Part shown: in pieces, positions 33,409 to 33,452 of the stretch
How positions within the stretch are numbered: position 1 is the stretch's first letter
Layout: every line of letters starts with the position of its first letter
Assembly (NCBI GenBank): GCA_007116035.1
Contig: SKJG01000135.1
Coordinates: 1 to 33,452, forward strand
Source: Thioalkalivibrio sp.
GTDB taxonomy: Bacteria > Pseudomonadota > Gammaproteobacteria > Ectothiorhodospirales > Ectothiorhodospiraceae
DNA: 33,452 bases
Direction of reading: 5' to 3'
Notes under the pieces: generated by a model
The model's database searches: none
What the model saw: the letters and a program-made list of their open reading frames with translations, nothing else
What the model was told of the DNA's origin: nothing
Made by a program: the position numbers and the translations under genes

Positions 33409-33452
33409 GGATGCATCCTCTAAACCCGTGCTGGAGACCACCGGCCTGGAAA
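33407..33452 (+). CDS. ABC transporter ATP-binding protein, first codons only (YbbA-like)
   Basis: The last 46 bases encode MDASSKPVLETTGLE and run off the right edge. The VLETTGLE stretch resembles the start of YbbA/LolD-type ATPases, and a ybbA gene divergent from tesA is the common arrangement. No Walker motif is visible because of the truncation. The ATG at 33407 overlaps the tesA ATG on the other strand (CATG). A GTG at 33428 is an alternative start. Confidence 0.5.
   Translation, partial: MDASSKPVLETTGLE

Overview
This is a high-GC (roughly two thirds G+C), densely packed chromosomal segment from a gammaproteobacterium. The gene order rpsB-tsf-pyrH-frr-uppS-cdsA-dxr-rseP-bamA-skp-fabZ-lpxA, divergent from map-glnD, is a classic gammaproteobacterial core arrangement. 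The protein sequences and REP-like hairpins suggest a purple-sulfur or sulfur-oxidiser relative (Chromatiales / Ectothiorhodospiraceae type). That placement is inference; no marker in the window fixes the genus.

Layout. (1) 1-9366, minus strand: a respiratory complex I operon in the order nuoA-B-C-D-E-F-G-H-I-J-K-L. nuoL is cut by the left edge, and nuoM/nuoN would lie beyond it. Most junctions overlap by 4 nt (ATGA or GTGA), but the A/B and C/D gaps each hold a copy of a ~110 bp palindromic repeat. NuoG is very short (481 aa) and NuoF has Ala where the NADH-site Glu183 of E. coli normally sits. (2) 9694-11390, minus: a two-gene unit of a DUF2256 zinc-ribbon-like protein and an FeS-type (6-4) photolyase (PhrB). 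DUF2256 is only 56 aa. (3) 11642-12316, plus: a thioredoxin-like/HEAT-repeat fusion protein. (4) 12522-24373, minus: translation factors, isoprenoid and phospholipid precursor enzymes, and outer-membrane assembly genes, from rpsB down to fabZ-lpxA. lpxD and lpxB are absent from their usual places. A promoter and structured leader lie ahead of rpsB. (5) 24421-27860, plus: map and glnD, divergent from rpsB. (6) 27894-33452: an unrecognised membrane protein, the helicase HrpB, a DUF4124 protein, tRNA-Arg(CCU), a small unknown protein, a third copy of the palindromic repeat, tesA, and the first codons of a divergent ABC-transporter ATPase.

How the genes work together. The nuo operon builds the proton-pumping NADH:quinone oxidoreductase. 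In a chemolithotroph this enzyme may run in reverse. The rpsB-lpxA block couples protein synthesis to growth of the cell envelope: uppS feeds undecaprenyl phosphate, cdsA feeds phospholipids, bamA, skp and rseP serve outer-membrane proteins, and fabZ and lpxA feed fatty acid and lipid A synthesis.

I found no prophage, integrase, transposase, CRISPR array or defence locus. The most unusual features are the reduced NuoG, the altered NuoF nucleotide site, the repeats inside the nuo operon, and the split lipid A gene cluster. I do not claim a wholly new system.
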